From G963677445 sp963678275 (GTDB lineage: Bacteria; Bacteroidota; Ignavibacteria; Ignavibacteriales; Melioribacteraceae), in NCBI GenBank assembly GCA_963678275.1, contig OY782765.1, positions 5,704,001-5,768,000 of the forward strand: a DNA stretch of 64,000 nt, written 5' to 3'. How positions within the stretch are numbered: the stretch's first letter is position 1; the number at the start of each line of letters is the position of its first letter. This document shows, one piece after another, positions 1-7,889 of this stretch. The position numbers and the translations under genes are program-made. The notes under the pieces are model-generated. The model did not search any database, was not told the DNA's origin, and was given only the letters and a program-made list of their open reading frames with translations.

Positions 1-37
1 AAATGGAAAGGAAAAAGATACAGATTATAGTTCTCAT
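1..37 (-). CDS. Start of an exported protein, runs off the window
   Basis: Only the first twelve codons are present. The ATG at 37-35 is preceded on the minus strand by AAGGAG at good spacing, and the translation MRTIICIFFLSI looks like the start of a signal peptide or membrane segment. The 94-378 regulator gene lies upstream on the same strand, and the operator palindrome at 54-70 sits between the two, so this gene is probably under that regulator. Its function cannot be judged from twelve residues. Confidence 0.5.
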   Translation of the reverse strand, partial: MRTIICIFFLSI

Positions 38-53
38 GTTTACTCCTTTAAGT

Positions 54-70
54 AGTTAATAATATTAACT
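54..70. promoter_or_regulatory. Operator palindrome, copy 1
   Basis: This is a 17 bp palindrome, AGTTAATAATATTAACT, placed just upstream of the ribosome site of the partial gene at 1-37. The same palindrome with the same AT-rich flank recurs at 1023-1037 in the promoter of the operon that encodes a winged-helix regulator. It is the likely binding site of that regulator. Confidence 0.55.
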
Positions 71-93
71 AAATTGATAAAAAATTTTGGTTC

Positions 94-378
94 TCAGATG
101 TCAATATATTTTCTGAGATCGTTTACATAGGCTTCAAAAGCTTCCCTTCCTTCTTTTGTGATTGACAAAAGGGTTTTAGGGTAATTATTCTTAAAAGTTT
201 TTTCTACTTTAATATAGCCCGCTTCCTGCAGTTTTTTAATCTGAATACTGATATTACCTGCGGCTGCTTTTGTTTCTTCCTTAATATAGGTAAACTCAAC
301 CTTCTCTGAATTTACGAGCATCGAAATAATTGCCAACCGCAACTGCGAGTGGATCAAAGGGTCCAGATCTTTAAACAT
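94..378 (-). CDS. Winged-helix transcriptional regulator (HTH_34 type)
   Basis: This 94-residue protein is a single winged-helix DNA-binding domain of the HTH_34 type, related to MarR/ArsR regulators. The N-terminal part (PLIHSQLRLAIISML) matches the first helix. Residues 45-60 (ISIQIKKLQEAGYIKVEK) form the recognition helix and the start of the wing, and LLSITKEGREAFEAYV follows. No metal site or ligand domain is visible. It starts 4 bp after the stop of the membrane-protein gene at 383-979, so the two form an operon. Members of this family commonly regulate a neighbouring membrane protein. A shared palindrome occurs in the operon promoter and in front of the next gene downstream, which fits an autoregulated local repressor. 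The signal sensed is unknown. Confidence 0.8.
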   Translation of the reverse strand: MFKDLDPLIHSQLRLAIISMLVNSEKVEFTYIKEETKAAAGNISIQIKKLQEAGYIKVEKTFKNNYPKTLLSITKEGREAFEAYVNDLRKYIDI

Positions 379-382
379 AATA

Positions 383-979
383 TTATTCTTTGACTGATTT
401 TAATAAATATCCCGGCACAAGATAACCGAAAATTATTGCCGCTCCAACTATCAGCGCAACATATTCGTTAGATACAAATGTGGCGGCGACGCTGAATACA
501 AAAAAAGCTATGCCTCCAAATATAACCGGTTTGTACTTAATAAACAGTCCCGAAGTGGTAGTGGCTATTCCCGCTATGAGTAACATCACCGGCGGAGGAG
601 CTATACCCAGCCTGATGCAGATCAATGTTCCCACAAAAAAGGCGGAACCGGCTACAATCCAAATAGTTTTAATATATCCATCCAGCGAACTGTAAACCTT
701 TTTGTTTTTATCAATATTACGCTGCGAAAAATAGAGGAAGACAAATCCGATTAAGGAAAATAGGGCCCAGTTAGCCAAACTTAACAATCCTTTAAGTTGA
801 TGAGCTTCCATGTTGTTCAAAATCCTTAGGATGATAAAGTTGGAAATACTGGCGAGAGTTAATATCCAGCCCCAAAGGAGAAAGGTTGTGGAGCTTTCCC
901 TGTAGTTCATCTTATAGCGGGTGATTGCTTTTTGAATAATGTCCAGACTTTCCTGTGGTGAGAGATCATTTTTTTTCAT
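383..979 (-). CDS. Multi-pass membrane protein, unknown function
   Basis: About 198 residues from the ATG at 979, which has AAAGGA upstream. An in-frame TTG at 1012 is also possible but has no ribosome site. After a soluble N-terminus (SPQESLDIIQKAITRYKMNYRESS) there are roughly six hydrophobic segments: LLWGWILTLASISNF, ALFSLIGFVFLYF, TIWIVAGSAFFVGTLICI, VMLLIAGIATTTSGLF, VIFGGIAFFVFSVAATF and ALIVGAAIIFGYLVPG. The N-terminal layout resembles small Bacteroidota membrane proteins encoded with HTH_34 regulators. No enzymatic motif was recognised. It is co-transcribed with the regulator at 94-378, which probably controls it. Confidence 0.75.
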   Translation of the reverse strand: MKKNDLSPQESLDIIQKAITRYKMNYRESSTTFLLWGWILTLASISNFIILRILNNMEAHQLKGLLSLANWALFSLIGFVFLYFSQRNIDKNKKVYSSLDGYIKTIWIVAGSAFFVGTLICIRLGIAPPPVMLLIAGIATTTSGLFIKYKPVIFGGIAFFVFSVAATFVSNEYVALIVGAAIIFGYLVPGYLLKSVKE

Positions 980-1011
980 AACAAATCCTTTAATTATTTT
1001 GAGTTGACACA

Positions 1012-1040
1012 AATATAAACAAGTTAATATTATTAACCAA
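1012..1040 (-). promoter_or_regulatory. Promoter with operator copy 2
   Basis: On the minus strand TTGGTT (1040-1035) and TATATT (1017-1012) are separated by 17 bp and serve the 383-979/94-378 operon. The palindrome GTTAATAATATTAAC (minus strand; 1023-1037) lies almost wholly in the spacer, where a bound repressor would block polymerase. It matches the palindrome at 54-70, including the AAATT-type flank. Confidence 0.6.
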
Positions 1041-1577
1041 ATTAATTCAATATTTTTTTAGGGGAGAATATTGTTTTTCATTTGGTTGTTTTAAATACCC
1101 GGACAGGGATATGTTGCTGTTTTCCCTGGTTGGTTCCCACGGGCTGCCTCTGTCGAGGCCGCATGTGGCTATTCGGCTTTGCCCCCTATCGCGGAGGGTA
1201 AAAAAATCCCTGTTATTGACATCAATAGTGAAAATATCATTTCGTTCTCATGAAACATCCCTTTCGGGGCGCGGCGGTACTCGTAATCGTTCTCGTTCCA
1301 GAATAACCTGAGCGTTTTTGAAAAGACGAGAACGAAGTGCGATTACGAGAACGAGTACGAAAGATTATTTGGGATTTATCCATTCAATCCCTCATTTTCT
1401 ATTGATTAGAGGCTTCGGGGCTTATTGATGGTTTAAGTTGACAGCAGTGCGTGGGGGCGGGGTTGAAAATATGCGCTCCATCCCCACGGGAGCGACCAGA
1501 GTAGTGAAACAATAAAAAGAGAGAAGCGTCAGGTTATCTCAAAAAAAATAATTGTTCATTGATTTTTACAAATAAAT
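1041..1577. other. Intergenic region with a palindromic repeat
   Basis: No convincing gene is present. The open frame at 1111-1311 has no ribosome site and runs through a repeat. The main structure is the inverted repeat at 1277-1358, listed separately. The rest shows GC-rich low-complexity stretches and no recognised feature. Confidence 0.5.
1277..1358. repeat. Hexamer-grained inverted repeat (TCGTAA/TCGTTC)
   Basis: The left arm begins GTACTCGTAATCGTTCTCG and the right arm ends ACGAGAACGAGTAC, enclosing AATAACCTGAGCGT. A diverged copy with the same middle (AATAACCTGGGCGT) is at 55293-55367. The arms are built of TCGTNN hexamers. Confidence 0.75.
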
Positions 1578-1606
1578 AAAAAAAACCCGGGAGCTGATCC
1601 CCGGGT
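1578..1606 (-). terminator. Rho-independent terminator
   Basis: On the minus strand CCCGGGGATCAGCTCCCGGG forms a GC-rich hairpin followed directly by a run of T. It lies about 40 bp after the stop of the lipoprotein gene at 1644 and ends that transcript. Confidence 0.85.
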
Positions 1607-1643
1607 CAAGATTCTACGCTTTATATGAGGTTTAAGAAAGGTT

Positions 1644-2468
1644 CTATTCTTTGGTCAGAGTAATGGTAAATTCAAAATCAACCGGGTCGGGACGTTCACG
1701 GTTACCCATTTTGCCGCCGGGGCCGCCGCCGCGTCCACCCATTCCGCCGCCGGGCATTCCGCCGCCTGCCGGAGGACCACCCTGCATTCCGCCGCCGCGT
1801 CCCATTCCGGGACCGCCTGACGGTCTTTCCATTTCACCGCTTTTCATGTGCACGCGGATTTTATCGCCTGGTTTAACCCCAAGGGATATCCGGTCATTTT
1901 CTTTTGAATGAAGCGGTATTTTATATTCAATGGCAAAACGGTAGTCATCATGCCCTGGTTTTACATTGATAAAATCCTGTCCGTCAACTCTATAGAGATT
2001 CAGGGGGAGTTCATCTTCATTTATTATCATGAATTCAGGGTGTTTTAACTCGAAATCGGCGAACATCATTCCCTGTCCGCGCCCCTGTCCGGGCTGCGGG
2101 CCCTCGCCGATTTTGACATCTCTCGAAATAAACTCCTCGGGAGGCCGGATTTCTTTTACGGGATATTGAATGGCAAAAGGTTTTGTTTCCGATTCGGGAT
2201 AAAACCACACTTCAAATCCGGTTCGTGCCATCATCATAATTTTTTGCTGATCTTTTGTGGTGAAAATGATATAAAGAAAATTCTCATCATTTTTTACCCC
2301 TATTCCCCCTTTAAGTTCCTTCACAATATTTAGCTGACCATACCAGTCATCCTGCAATCCGTCTATTTTTGTCGCGGGTTTGTTCTCCCTGCTGATAAAT
2401 TCAGTCGATGAACAGGCGGATAACAAAATAAGTATCGCGAGGCCTGGCAATATATTTTTGATATTCAA
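1644..2468 (-). CDS. Gly-rich lipoprotein with a DOMON/CBM9-like domain
   Basis: An exported lipoprotein. The signal peptide ends in the lipobox LLSAC followed by SS. The TTG at 2468 is preferred because GGGAG lies 8 bp upstream and it gives the compact leader NIKNILPGLAILILLSAC. The GTG at 2492 is the alternative. After the lipidated Cys, KIDGLQDDWYG and the segment that follows (GVKNDENFLYIIFTT) resemble the beta-sandwich of CBM9/DOMON-like domains, a tentative match. Near the C-terminus there is a low-complexity stretch of PGGGM/GGRGG repeats, then a final beta strand (DFEFTITLTKE). The next gene upstream on the same strand (2590-3030) is a Spy-like periplasmic protein, so the two may act together at the envelope. 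The ligand is unknown. Confidence 0.7.
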   Translation of the reverse strand: MNIKNILPGLAILILLSACSSTEFISRENKPATKIDGLQDDWYGQLNIVKELKGGIGVKNDENFLYIIFTTKDQQKIMMMARTGFEVWFYPESETKPFAIQYPVKEIRPPEEFISRDVKIGEGPQPGQGRGQGMMFADFELKHPEFMIINEDELPLNLYRVDGQDFINVKPGHDDYRFAIEYKIPLHSKENDRISLGVKPGDKIRVHMKSGEMERPSGGPGMGRGGGMQGGPPAGGGMPGGGMGGRGGGPGGKMGNRERPDPVDFEFTITLTKE

Positions 2469-2589
2469 CGAATTTACTCCCGTGGTATTCACAAAACAAA
2501 ATAACTAAATGATTTAATTTTTTACAATGTCAAAAAAAATGCGGGCATGAAATTTTGCATATCCACACCCGCATAATAAATCAATGGGA

Positions 2590-3030
2590 TTATTCAATTC
2601 TTTTTGGGCGTTCTTTTCTTATGTCCCTGCCTTTTATCATCATTTCTTCCCGTTCTTTAATCATCTTTTTGAATTCCACAATCTGATCTTCATTAAGGAT
2701 TTCCATGATTTTTTTATCGGCCTCATCTCTTTGGGCCATCATCTTTTTCATCATTTCTTCGCGGCTGCCTCTTCGTTCTTCTCTGCTCATTTCCCGGCGG
2801 TCGCCGGAGCGCTCTTCTCTCATCCCGCGTCGTTCTTTTTCCATATCATCGAAGATAACTTTAATCTGGTCATACTGTTTCTCTGAGAGGTTTAGTCTTT
2901 CCTTCATATCCTGCAGTCTTTTTTCCGGGTCTGGTCCTTTGGGAGGCCGGCCATCAGGTCTTCCCTGCGCCTGCATAATCGTACATGATACGAATAATAT
3001 GGCGAGTACGGCAAAAAATGTCTTTTTCAT
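2590..3030 (-). CDS. Spy/CpxP-like periplasmic protein
   Basis: A secreted protein of 146 residues starting at the ATG at 3030, which has AAGGAATTGAAT upstream. MKKTFFAVLAILFVSCTIMQAQG is a signal peptide. The mature part is helical and extremely charged: LNLSEKQYDQIKVIFDDMEKE matches the LTxxQ-type motif of Spy/CpxP proteins. It is followed by an Arg/Glu/Met-rich helix (REERSGDRREMSREERRG) and LNEDQIVEFKKMIKE, a second LTxxQ-like turn. Members of the family are periplasmic chaperones or metal/stress sensors. The Met- and Arg-rich helix could bind metal, but that is inference. About 120 bp separate it from the downstream lipoprotein gene on the same strand. Confidence 0.7.
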   Translation of the reverse strand: MKKTFFAVLAILFVSCTIMQAQGRPDGRPPKGPDPEKRLQDMKERLNLSEKQYDQIKVIFDDMEKERRGMREERSGDRREMSREERRGSREEMMKKMMAQRDEADKKIMEILNEDQIVEFKKMIKEREEMMIKGRDIRKERPKRIE

Positions 3031-3269
3031 ATTCAATTCCTTTCTTAAAAGTTTGTTGACTATTTGACAACCGAAATGGAGAAAAAGTTTAAGTTATTCA
3101 AAAAAAATTTCCGGGTTAATTCAGGCGATAACTAAATACTGAGACGAGAATTTAACGCCCGAACCTGCGCTGCCCGAAGCAAAAAATTGATCATATACAG
3201 CGCCTTTGTTTTTCAGGGATATTTTACATATAATTGCCGGTAAACAGGAATAAATAAAAAAAGGAAAAT

Positions 3270-4262
3270 ATGGTCTACAAAGCGGAAGAAAACCGGTACG
3301 AAAAAGTTACATATAAACGATGCGGAAAAAGCGGGATAAAACTCCCGCTTATCTCACTGGGATTATGGCATAATTTCGGAGGAGTGGATGTTTACGAAAA
3401 TGGCCGCGAGATGGTTCTTAAATCATTCGACGCGGGTATAACACATTTTGACCTGGCGAATAATTACGGCCCCCCTCCGGGATCGGCTGAGCTGACATTC
3501 GGCAGAATTATGAAAGAAGATCTGAAACCATACCGGGATGAACTGATAATCTCCACCAAAGCTGGATGGGGAATGTGGCCCGGTCCTTATGGCGATTTCG
3601 GCTCAAGAAAATACCTCGTTGCAAGCCTCGATCAGAGTCTTAAAAGGATGGGGCTCGATTATGTGGATATATTTTATCACCACCGGCCTGATCCAGATAC
3701 ACCCCTTGAGGAATCAATGGGAGCTCTCGATTATATCGTAAGAAGCGGAAGGGCGCTTTACGCCGGGATATCCTCTTATGACGCCGATCTTACTTACAGG
3801 GCAAGCCAGATGATGAAAAGTATGGGAACACCTCTGCTGATTCATCAGCCGGTCTACAGCATGTTCCGCCGATGGGTTGAGGATGGGCTGCTCGATACCC
3901 TTACTCACGAGGGAATGGGCAGCATCGTATTTTCACCACTCGCGCAGGGGCTGCTGACCAATAAATATCTGAAGGGAATTCCTGAAGATTCACGAGCGGG
4001 TAAAGCTACCGGATTTTTGCAAAAGGATGCCGTTACTCCCGAAGTAATCGCTAAGGTGAAAAAACTTGATGAGCACGCGAAATCAAGAGGACAGTCACTC
4101 GCGCAGATGGCTGTTGCCTGGGTATTGCGTCAGCCGGAGGTTACTTCCGCGCTTATCGGGGCCAGCCGCTTCGCGCAGGTTGAGGAGATACTTAAAGTGG
4201 AAGATAATCTCCATTTCTCACCCGATGAATTGACACATATTGATTCGATATTGAACGGATAA
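3270..4262 (+). CDS. yghZ: Aldo/keto reductase, YghZ type
   Basis: An NADPH-dependent aldo/keto reductase of 330 residues, a close relative of E. coli YghZ (L-glyceraldehyde 3-phosphate reductase, 346 residues). The YghZ signature SLGLWHNFGG is at residues 29-38. The catalytic tetrad is visible: Asp61 and Tyr66 in THFDLANNYG, Lys97 in IISTKAG, and His138 in DIFYHHR. The segment ending in SALIGASRFAQVEE carries the cofactor phosphate-binding loop. In the family the enzyme detoxifies L-glyceraldehyde 3-phosphate and reduces other aldehydes such as methylglyoxal. It stands alone on the plus strand, with a hairpin terminator right after the stop that is shared with the convergent rfbC. Confidence 0.93.
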   Translation: MVYKAEENRYEKVTYKRCGKSGIKLPLISLGLWHNFGGVDVYENGREMVLKSFDAGITHFDLANNYGPPPGSAELTFGRIMKEDLKPYRDELIISTKAGWGMWPGPYGDFGSRKYLVASLDQSLKRMGLDYVDIFYHHRPDPDTPLEESMGALDYIVRSGRALYAGISSYDADLTYRASQMMKSMGTPLLIHQPVYSMFRRWVEDGLLDTLTHEGMGSIVFSPLAQGLLTNKYLKGIPEDSRAGKATGFLQKDAVTPEVIAKVKKLDEHAKSRGQSLAQMAVAWVLRQPEVTSALIGASRFAQVEEILKVEDNLHFSPDELTHIDSILNG

Positions 4263-4270
4263 ATTTTAAG

Positions 4271-4300
4271 GCGCCTGAGGATTAATCAGGCGCTTTTTTA
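4271..4300 (+). terminator. Terminator after yghZ
   Basis: GCGCCTGA and TCAGGCGC pair around a 7-base loop and are followed by a T-rich run. The T run overlaps the stop codon of the convergent rfbC gene. Confidence 0.85.
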
Positions 4301-4852
4301 TTTTTTCCAAATAAAATCTTTGCCGATTTCCCTGAATGGTATTGCCTGCCTGTCCTTCTCCGAAAGCAGGGGCGCTTCAGTTTTCCATTTTATCCCTATA
4401 TCGGGATCATTATAAATTATCGCTCTTTCATCTTTTTTACTGTAAAAGGCGGTGCATTTATAATGGAAAATACATTCATCCGAGATCACCTCAAAGCCGT
4501 GGGCAAATCCGGGCGGTATCCACAATTGATGGTTGTTTTTATCACTTAGTTCTATTGCCGCGTATTTCCCGTATGTCGGGGAACCAGACCTGATATCAAC
4601 CGCAATATCAATGACCGCTCCATATAGCGCCTGGCAAAGTTTTCCCTGGGCGAAATCACCAACCTGGTAATGTAATCCGCGAATGGTCCCTTTGGTTGAT
4701 TTTGAGATATTATCCTGAACAAAATGAGCATCTATTCCAAATTCAGGATATCTTTTGTCATTCCACGATTCGAAAAAATAACCCCTGTCATCCGGGAATA
4801 CAGGTGGTTTTATTATCAACAGTCCATCTATTTCAGTTCTTTTGATTTCCAT
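4298..4852 (-). CDS. rfbC: dTDP-4-dehydrorhamnose 3,5-epimerase
   Basis: A 184-residue cupin enzyme that epimerises dTDP-4-keto-6-deoxyglucose at C3 and C5 in dTDP-L-rhamnose synthesis. Family landmarks are FPDDRGYFFESWND near the N-terminus, FVQDNISKSTKGTIRGLHYQ with the catalytic His, QGKLCQALYGAVIDIAVDIR, and LWIPPGFAHGFEV. Length is typical. It lies 5 bp after galE on the same strand, so the two are one operon for nucleotide-sugar supply to surface polysaccharide. The other rhamnose genes (rfbA, rfbB, rfbD) are not in the window. Confidence 0.95.
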   Translation of the reverse strand: MEIKRTEIDGLLIIKPPVFPDDRGYFFESWNDKRYPEFGIDAHFVQDNISKSTKGTIRGLHYQVGDFAQGKLCQALYGAVIDIAVDIRSGSPTYGKYAAIELSDKNNHQLWIPPGFAHGFEVISDECIFHYKCTAFYSKKDERAIIYNDPDIGIKWKTEAPLLSEKDRQAIPFREIGKDFIWKK

Positions 4853-4857
4853 ATATT

Positions 4858-5835
4858 CTAATATTTCGGATTTTTTTGCCAGTTCCAGGCTGTCTGGATG
4901 ATGTCATTGAGGTTGTATCGCGGAACCCAGCCAAGAATTTCTTTCGCTTTTTTATTATCAGCGACAAGAATATCGGGATCGCCGGGGCGGCGGGGGCCGG
5001 TTTCCTGATTGATTTTGCGCCCGGTTATTTTTTCCGCCGCTTCTATTATTTCTTTTACCGAGGCTCCATGACCTGTGCCCAGATTAAACACATCCGGTCT
5101 TTTTTCCCTTTCCAGGAAATTAAGCGCTTTCAGGTGAGCCTCCGCGAGGTCATCCACATGAATATAATCCCTGATATTTGTTCCGTCCGGGGTGTTATAG
5201 TCATCGCCGAAAATGTTGATTTTATCTCTTTTACCGAGGGCGGTTTGCAGTACAATGGGAATCAGGTGAGTTTCAGGATTGTGACTTTCACCTATTTCTC
5301 CTTCCGGATCCGCACCGGCCGCGTTAAAATAGCGGAGCGCAACATAATTTAATCCGTGGGATGTATGATAATCTGACAGGATATTTTCAATCATTAATTT
5401 TGTGCGTGCGTAGGGATTTATAGGCCCAGGTTTTTCATCCTCCGAAATCGGGATATTCGCGGGATTGCCATAAACTGAGCAGGTAGATGAAAATACTATT
5501 TTTTTGATTCCCGCTTCGGCGGCGGCCATAATGAGGTTTAGACTGCCGGCTACATTATTATGGTAATAAAGCCCGGGATTTTCTACCGATTCCCCAACAT
5601 AAGCAAAAGCGGCGAAATGCACAACCGCTTCAACATCCTTTAATATTTCCCTGAGATTTTCGCGGACGTGATCATTCCTCAGATCGTCGTTGTGGAACTC
5701 CACATTGCCCGGCACGGCATTCAGGAATCCTCTTGAAAGGTTGTCGAGCACGACAGGTGTATGCCCGCTGCTGATTATTTTTTTTACGAAATGTGAGCCG
5801 ATATATCCGGCCCCTCCTGTTACAAGAATTTTCAT
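4858..5835 (-). CDS. galE: UDP-glucose 4-epimerase
   Basis: A short-chain dehydrogenase-type epimerase that interconverts UDP-glucose and UDP-galactose using bound NAD. The start is the ATG at 5835, which opens MKILVTGGAGYIGSH and has GAGAAG upstream; the frame extends further but without a likely start. The Rossmann glycine motif is TGGAGYIG, the catalytic Ser-Tyr-Lys set is SSTCSVYGNP and YARTKLMIE, and the sugar-binding region is ALRYFNAAGAD. At about 325 residues the length is normal. It is first in the galE-rfbC operon and divergent from the MarR regulator at 6039. Confidence 0.95.
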   Translation of the reverse strand: MKILVTGGAGYIGSHFVKKIISSGHTPVVLDNLSRGFLNAVPGNVEFHNDDLRNDHVRENLREILKDVEAVVHFAAFAYVGESVENPGLYYHNNVAGSLNLIMAAAEAGIKKIVFSSTCSVYGNPANIPISEDEKPGPINPYARTKLMIENILSDYHTSHGLNYVALRYFNAAGADPEGEIGESHNPETHLIPIVLQTALGKRDKINIFGDDYNTPDGTNIRDYIHVDDLAEAHLKALNFLEREKRPDVFNLGTGHGASVKEIIEAAEKITGRKINQETGPRRPGDPDILVADNKKAKEILGWVPRYNLNDIIQTAWNWQKNPKY

Positions 5836-6038
5836 TATTCTTCTCTGATTTTTTACATAACAAAAATAAATTAAATTATCGCACAATTCCTATATAATAT
5901 GAAGGACAAATTTAAAAGTTGTTTTTTCCCTGGTTTTATTGATAAATATAAATTATTCGGCGTTTCCGGTAGTAATAATACTTGCGAGTCCGCAAAAAAA
6001 ATTTTATTTTAGGGTATAAAATAATTTCAGGTGATTGG

Positions 6039-6497
6039 ATGGAAATCGTAGAGACAATGACAGACCTTGCCGAGGAGATGGCAGAGCTGACATGTGAGCT
6101 GGCAAAGACTTGCAACGACAAAGAAAATTACTTCGCTGCTATGTTCAATCTTACTCCGGCAGAATTTAAATGCCTGCGGCTCTTTACCCGGAAAAGTTCT
6201 CTTTCTATTAAGGAGATTGCCCAGAGAATGAAGATTACTCCCGGCAGAATAACACATATTCTTACATCTCTCGAAGACAAAAAATTTATCATTCGCAAAA
6301 TTGACAGCTTCGATAAAAGAAATGTGATCGTTAATCTCACAAGTAAAAGCAAACCTTTTATAAAAAATCTGAATGACAATCATATTTCGCTTCATAAAGA
6401 AATTCTCGAAAGAATAGAGCCTGAAAAAAGGCCTATGATTGTCGGCGCGATGAAAGATGTGGTGAAGGCGTTAAGGACATGGTCTGATAACAGATAA
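6039..6497 (+). CDS. MarR-family transcriptional regulator
   Basis: About 152 residues from the ATG at 6039, which has AGGTG seven bases upstream; the longer frame from a TTG at 5982 lacks a ribosome site. The winged-helix core is visible: LTPAEFKCLRLFTRKSSL, then the recognition helix of MKITPGRITHILTSLEDK, and the wing FIIRKIDSFDKRNVIVNLT. An N-terminal helix (VETMTDLAEEMAELTCELAKTC) and C-terminal helices provide dimerisation. The four cysteines near the N-terminal half could support redox or metal sensing, which is speculative. It is divergent from galE and about 110 bp upstream of a secreted protein gene. Confidence 0.8.
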   Translation: MEIVETMTDLAEEMAELTCELAKTCNDKENYFAAMFNLTPAEFKCLRLFTRKSSLSIKEIAQRMKITPGRITHILTSLEDKKFIIRKIDSFDKRNVIVNLTSKSKPFIKNLNDNHISLHKEILERIEPEKRPMIVGAMKDVVKALRTWSDNR

Positions 6498-6609
6498 TCT
6501 GTTTTACGCCCGGAGGGCATTCTTTCAGTACCTGAATCATTCGATTTGAATTTTGTTAATTCCTTCCTATATTACCTCCCGATTTTATAATTATTTCAGG
6601 TCAGGTTTT

Positions 6610-7440
6610 ATGGTCCGGTGTATATTGATTTTTTTTATTTCATCACTGTTTGTCATAAGTGAAAATATATATTCTTTTCAGTTAACGGAAGATGACCCCC
6701 TTATATCCGTTATTATTCAGTCATCGGATGGCGCGCAGGGTTCAAAAGAGCTCAAAGTCGGTATTGATCCGACCGCCTCTGACGGGATTGATCAGCATCT
6801 GGGCGAAGCTGAGCTTCCTCCCATGCCCCCGAACGGAATATATGAATCCCGTTTTCGTCTGCCCGATTCTTTCATTAGTTCATGGTCCGATTTCAGGCAG
6901 GGGGAAGGAAACCTGGTGGGGGAGAGGACCCATACTCTATACTGGCAGCTTGGTTCCAATTCGGATGGCCTGCACCTTTCATGGACTTTACCGGAAAAGA
7001 TGGGGATAAAAATTGTTGATCTCTTTGGCGGAATTGTGGTGAATTACAGTTTCGGCAGCGGAAGCAACAGTATTCATATCACCAACAGCGGAATTACGGA
7101 AGTGGAGATTACCCTGAGTTATGATTCCGTTGTCGGAGTAGAGGAGGAAGAAGAGGCGCCAATCCGTTTCGGACTCGCTCAGAATTACCCCAACCCATTC
7201 AACCCCGCAACTAAAATAAGTTTCAGTCTTCCTGAAAAGGCGAAAGTTACGCTGGAAATATTCAACGCTCTCGGTCAGAAAGTTTTCACTCTCGCAAATA
7301 CAGATATGGAAGCGGGAATGCATAGCGTGAATTTTAACGCGGCGTCATTGGCCAGCGGCATCTATTTCTATACTCTATCCGCGGAGGGACTTGATGGCGG
7401 CAGTTTTATTGATACAAAAAAAATGATCCTTTTGAAATAA
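6610..7440 (+). CDS. Secreted protein with type IX sorting domain
   Basis: About 276 residues, starting at the ATG at 6610 (AGGTCAGG upstream), which opens the signal peptide MVRCILIFFISSLFVISENIYSF. The first domain (LTEDDPLISVIIQSSDGAQGSKELKVGIDP) ends in TLYWQLGSNSDGLHLSW and NYSFGSGSNSIHITN, a beta-rich fold seen in Ignavibacteria secreted proteins, with no known function. An acidic linker VEEEEEAP leads to the C-terminal sorting domain: QNYPNPFNPAT, then LEIFNALGQKVFTL, and ASGIYFYTLSAEG. This FlgD-Ig-like domain marks export by type IX secretion. No secretion genes lie nearby. Confidence 0.8.
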   Translation: MVRCILIFFISSLFVISENIYSFQLTEDDPLISVIIQSSDGAQGSKELKVGIDPTASDGIDQHLGEAELPPMPPNGIYESRFRLPDSFISSWSDFRQGEGNLVGERTHTLYWQLGSNSDGLHLSWTLPEKMGIKIVDLFGGIVVNYSFGSGSNSIHITNSGITEVEITLSYDSVVGVEEEEEAPIRFGLAQNYPNPFNPATKISFSLPEKAKVTLEIFNALGQKVFTLANTDMEAGMHSVNFNAASLASGIYFYTLSAEGLDGGSFIDTKKMILLK

Positions 7441-7467
7441 TGTAATTACATAAATAAAATTTATCCC

Positions 7468-7507
7468 AAACCTCCGGGGTTTCCAAAACCCCGGAGGTTT
7501 TTTTTGT
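7468..7507 (+). terminator. Strong terminator
   Basis: AAACCTCCGGGGTTT pairs with AAACCCCGGAGGTTT (as AAAACCCCGGAGGTTT) around a short loop, followed by a run of nine T. It ends the transcript of the secreted protein gene. Confidence 0.9.
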
Positions 7508-7889
7508 CCGGTTTTTATGCCATCTTTAAAACCCCGCGCCGAAGGCATCCCCATGGGGGAGGTTTTTTTGTGCCCCGGGAATTACGGAATCACCAACCGT
7601 CACCACGGCCCTGAAAGGGTGGAAGCCAACACTTGTGAAAAAAGTCCCGCGATTTTAATTAAATCTGTGTGGATGATTTTTTGATGATAAATGGTATTTA
7701 TCAGCAGAAGTGACCGCTGGTTTCCATTTTTAATGATTCTGAGATATTATTTAATTGGAATATAAATTCAGGGATAATTATTTTAAATTCTGAATTATGC
7801 AAAAGCATCGCATCAGGGACAATTTCTAATAATATGGCCTCCGCGTTTTGTCCCGACACCAGACAATAATTAAACTTAAGGAAGAAAAA
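7508..7889. other. Intergenic region
   Basis: No gene seen. It contains the palindrome CCCCATGGGG near 7553 and a short GGCCCTGAAAGGG segment near 7610. The last part includes the ribosome site AAGGAAG of the radical SAM gene. Confidence 0.5.

Noticed and set aside
1111..1311. Plus-strand open frame of 66 codons
   Set aside because: It has no ribosome site, runs into an inverted repeat, and has a composition (RGGTRNRSRSR) that comes from the TCGTNN hexamers.
1651..1911. Plus-strand Pro-rich frame opposite the lipoprotein gene
   Set aside because: It is the antisense shadow of the Gly-rich repeat in the minus-strand gene.
2584..3067. Plus-strand Phe/Ser-rich frames
   Set aside because: They are shadows of the charged Spy-like gene on the other strand.
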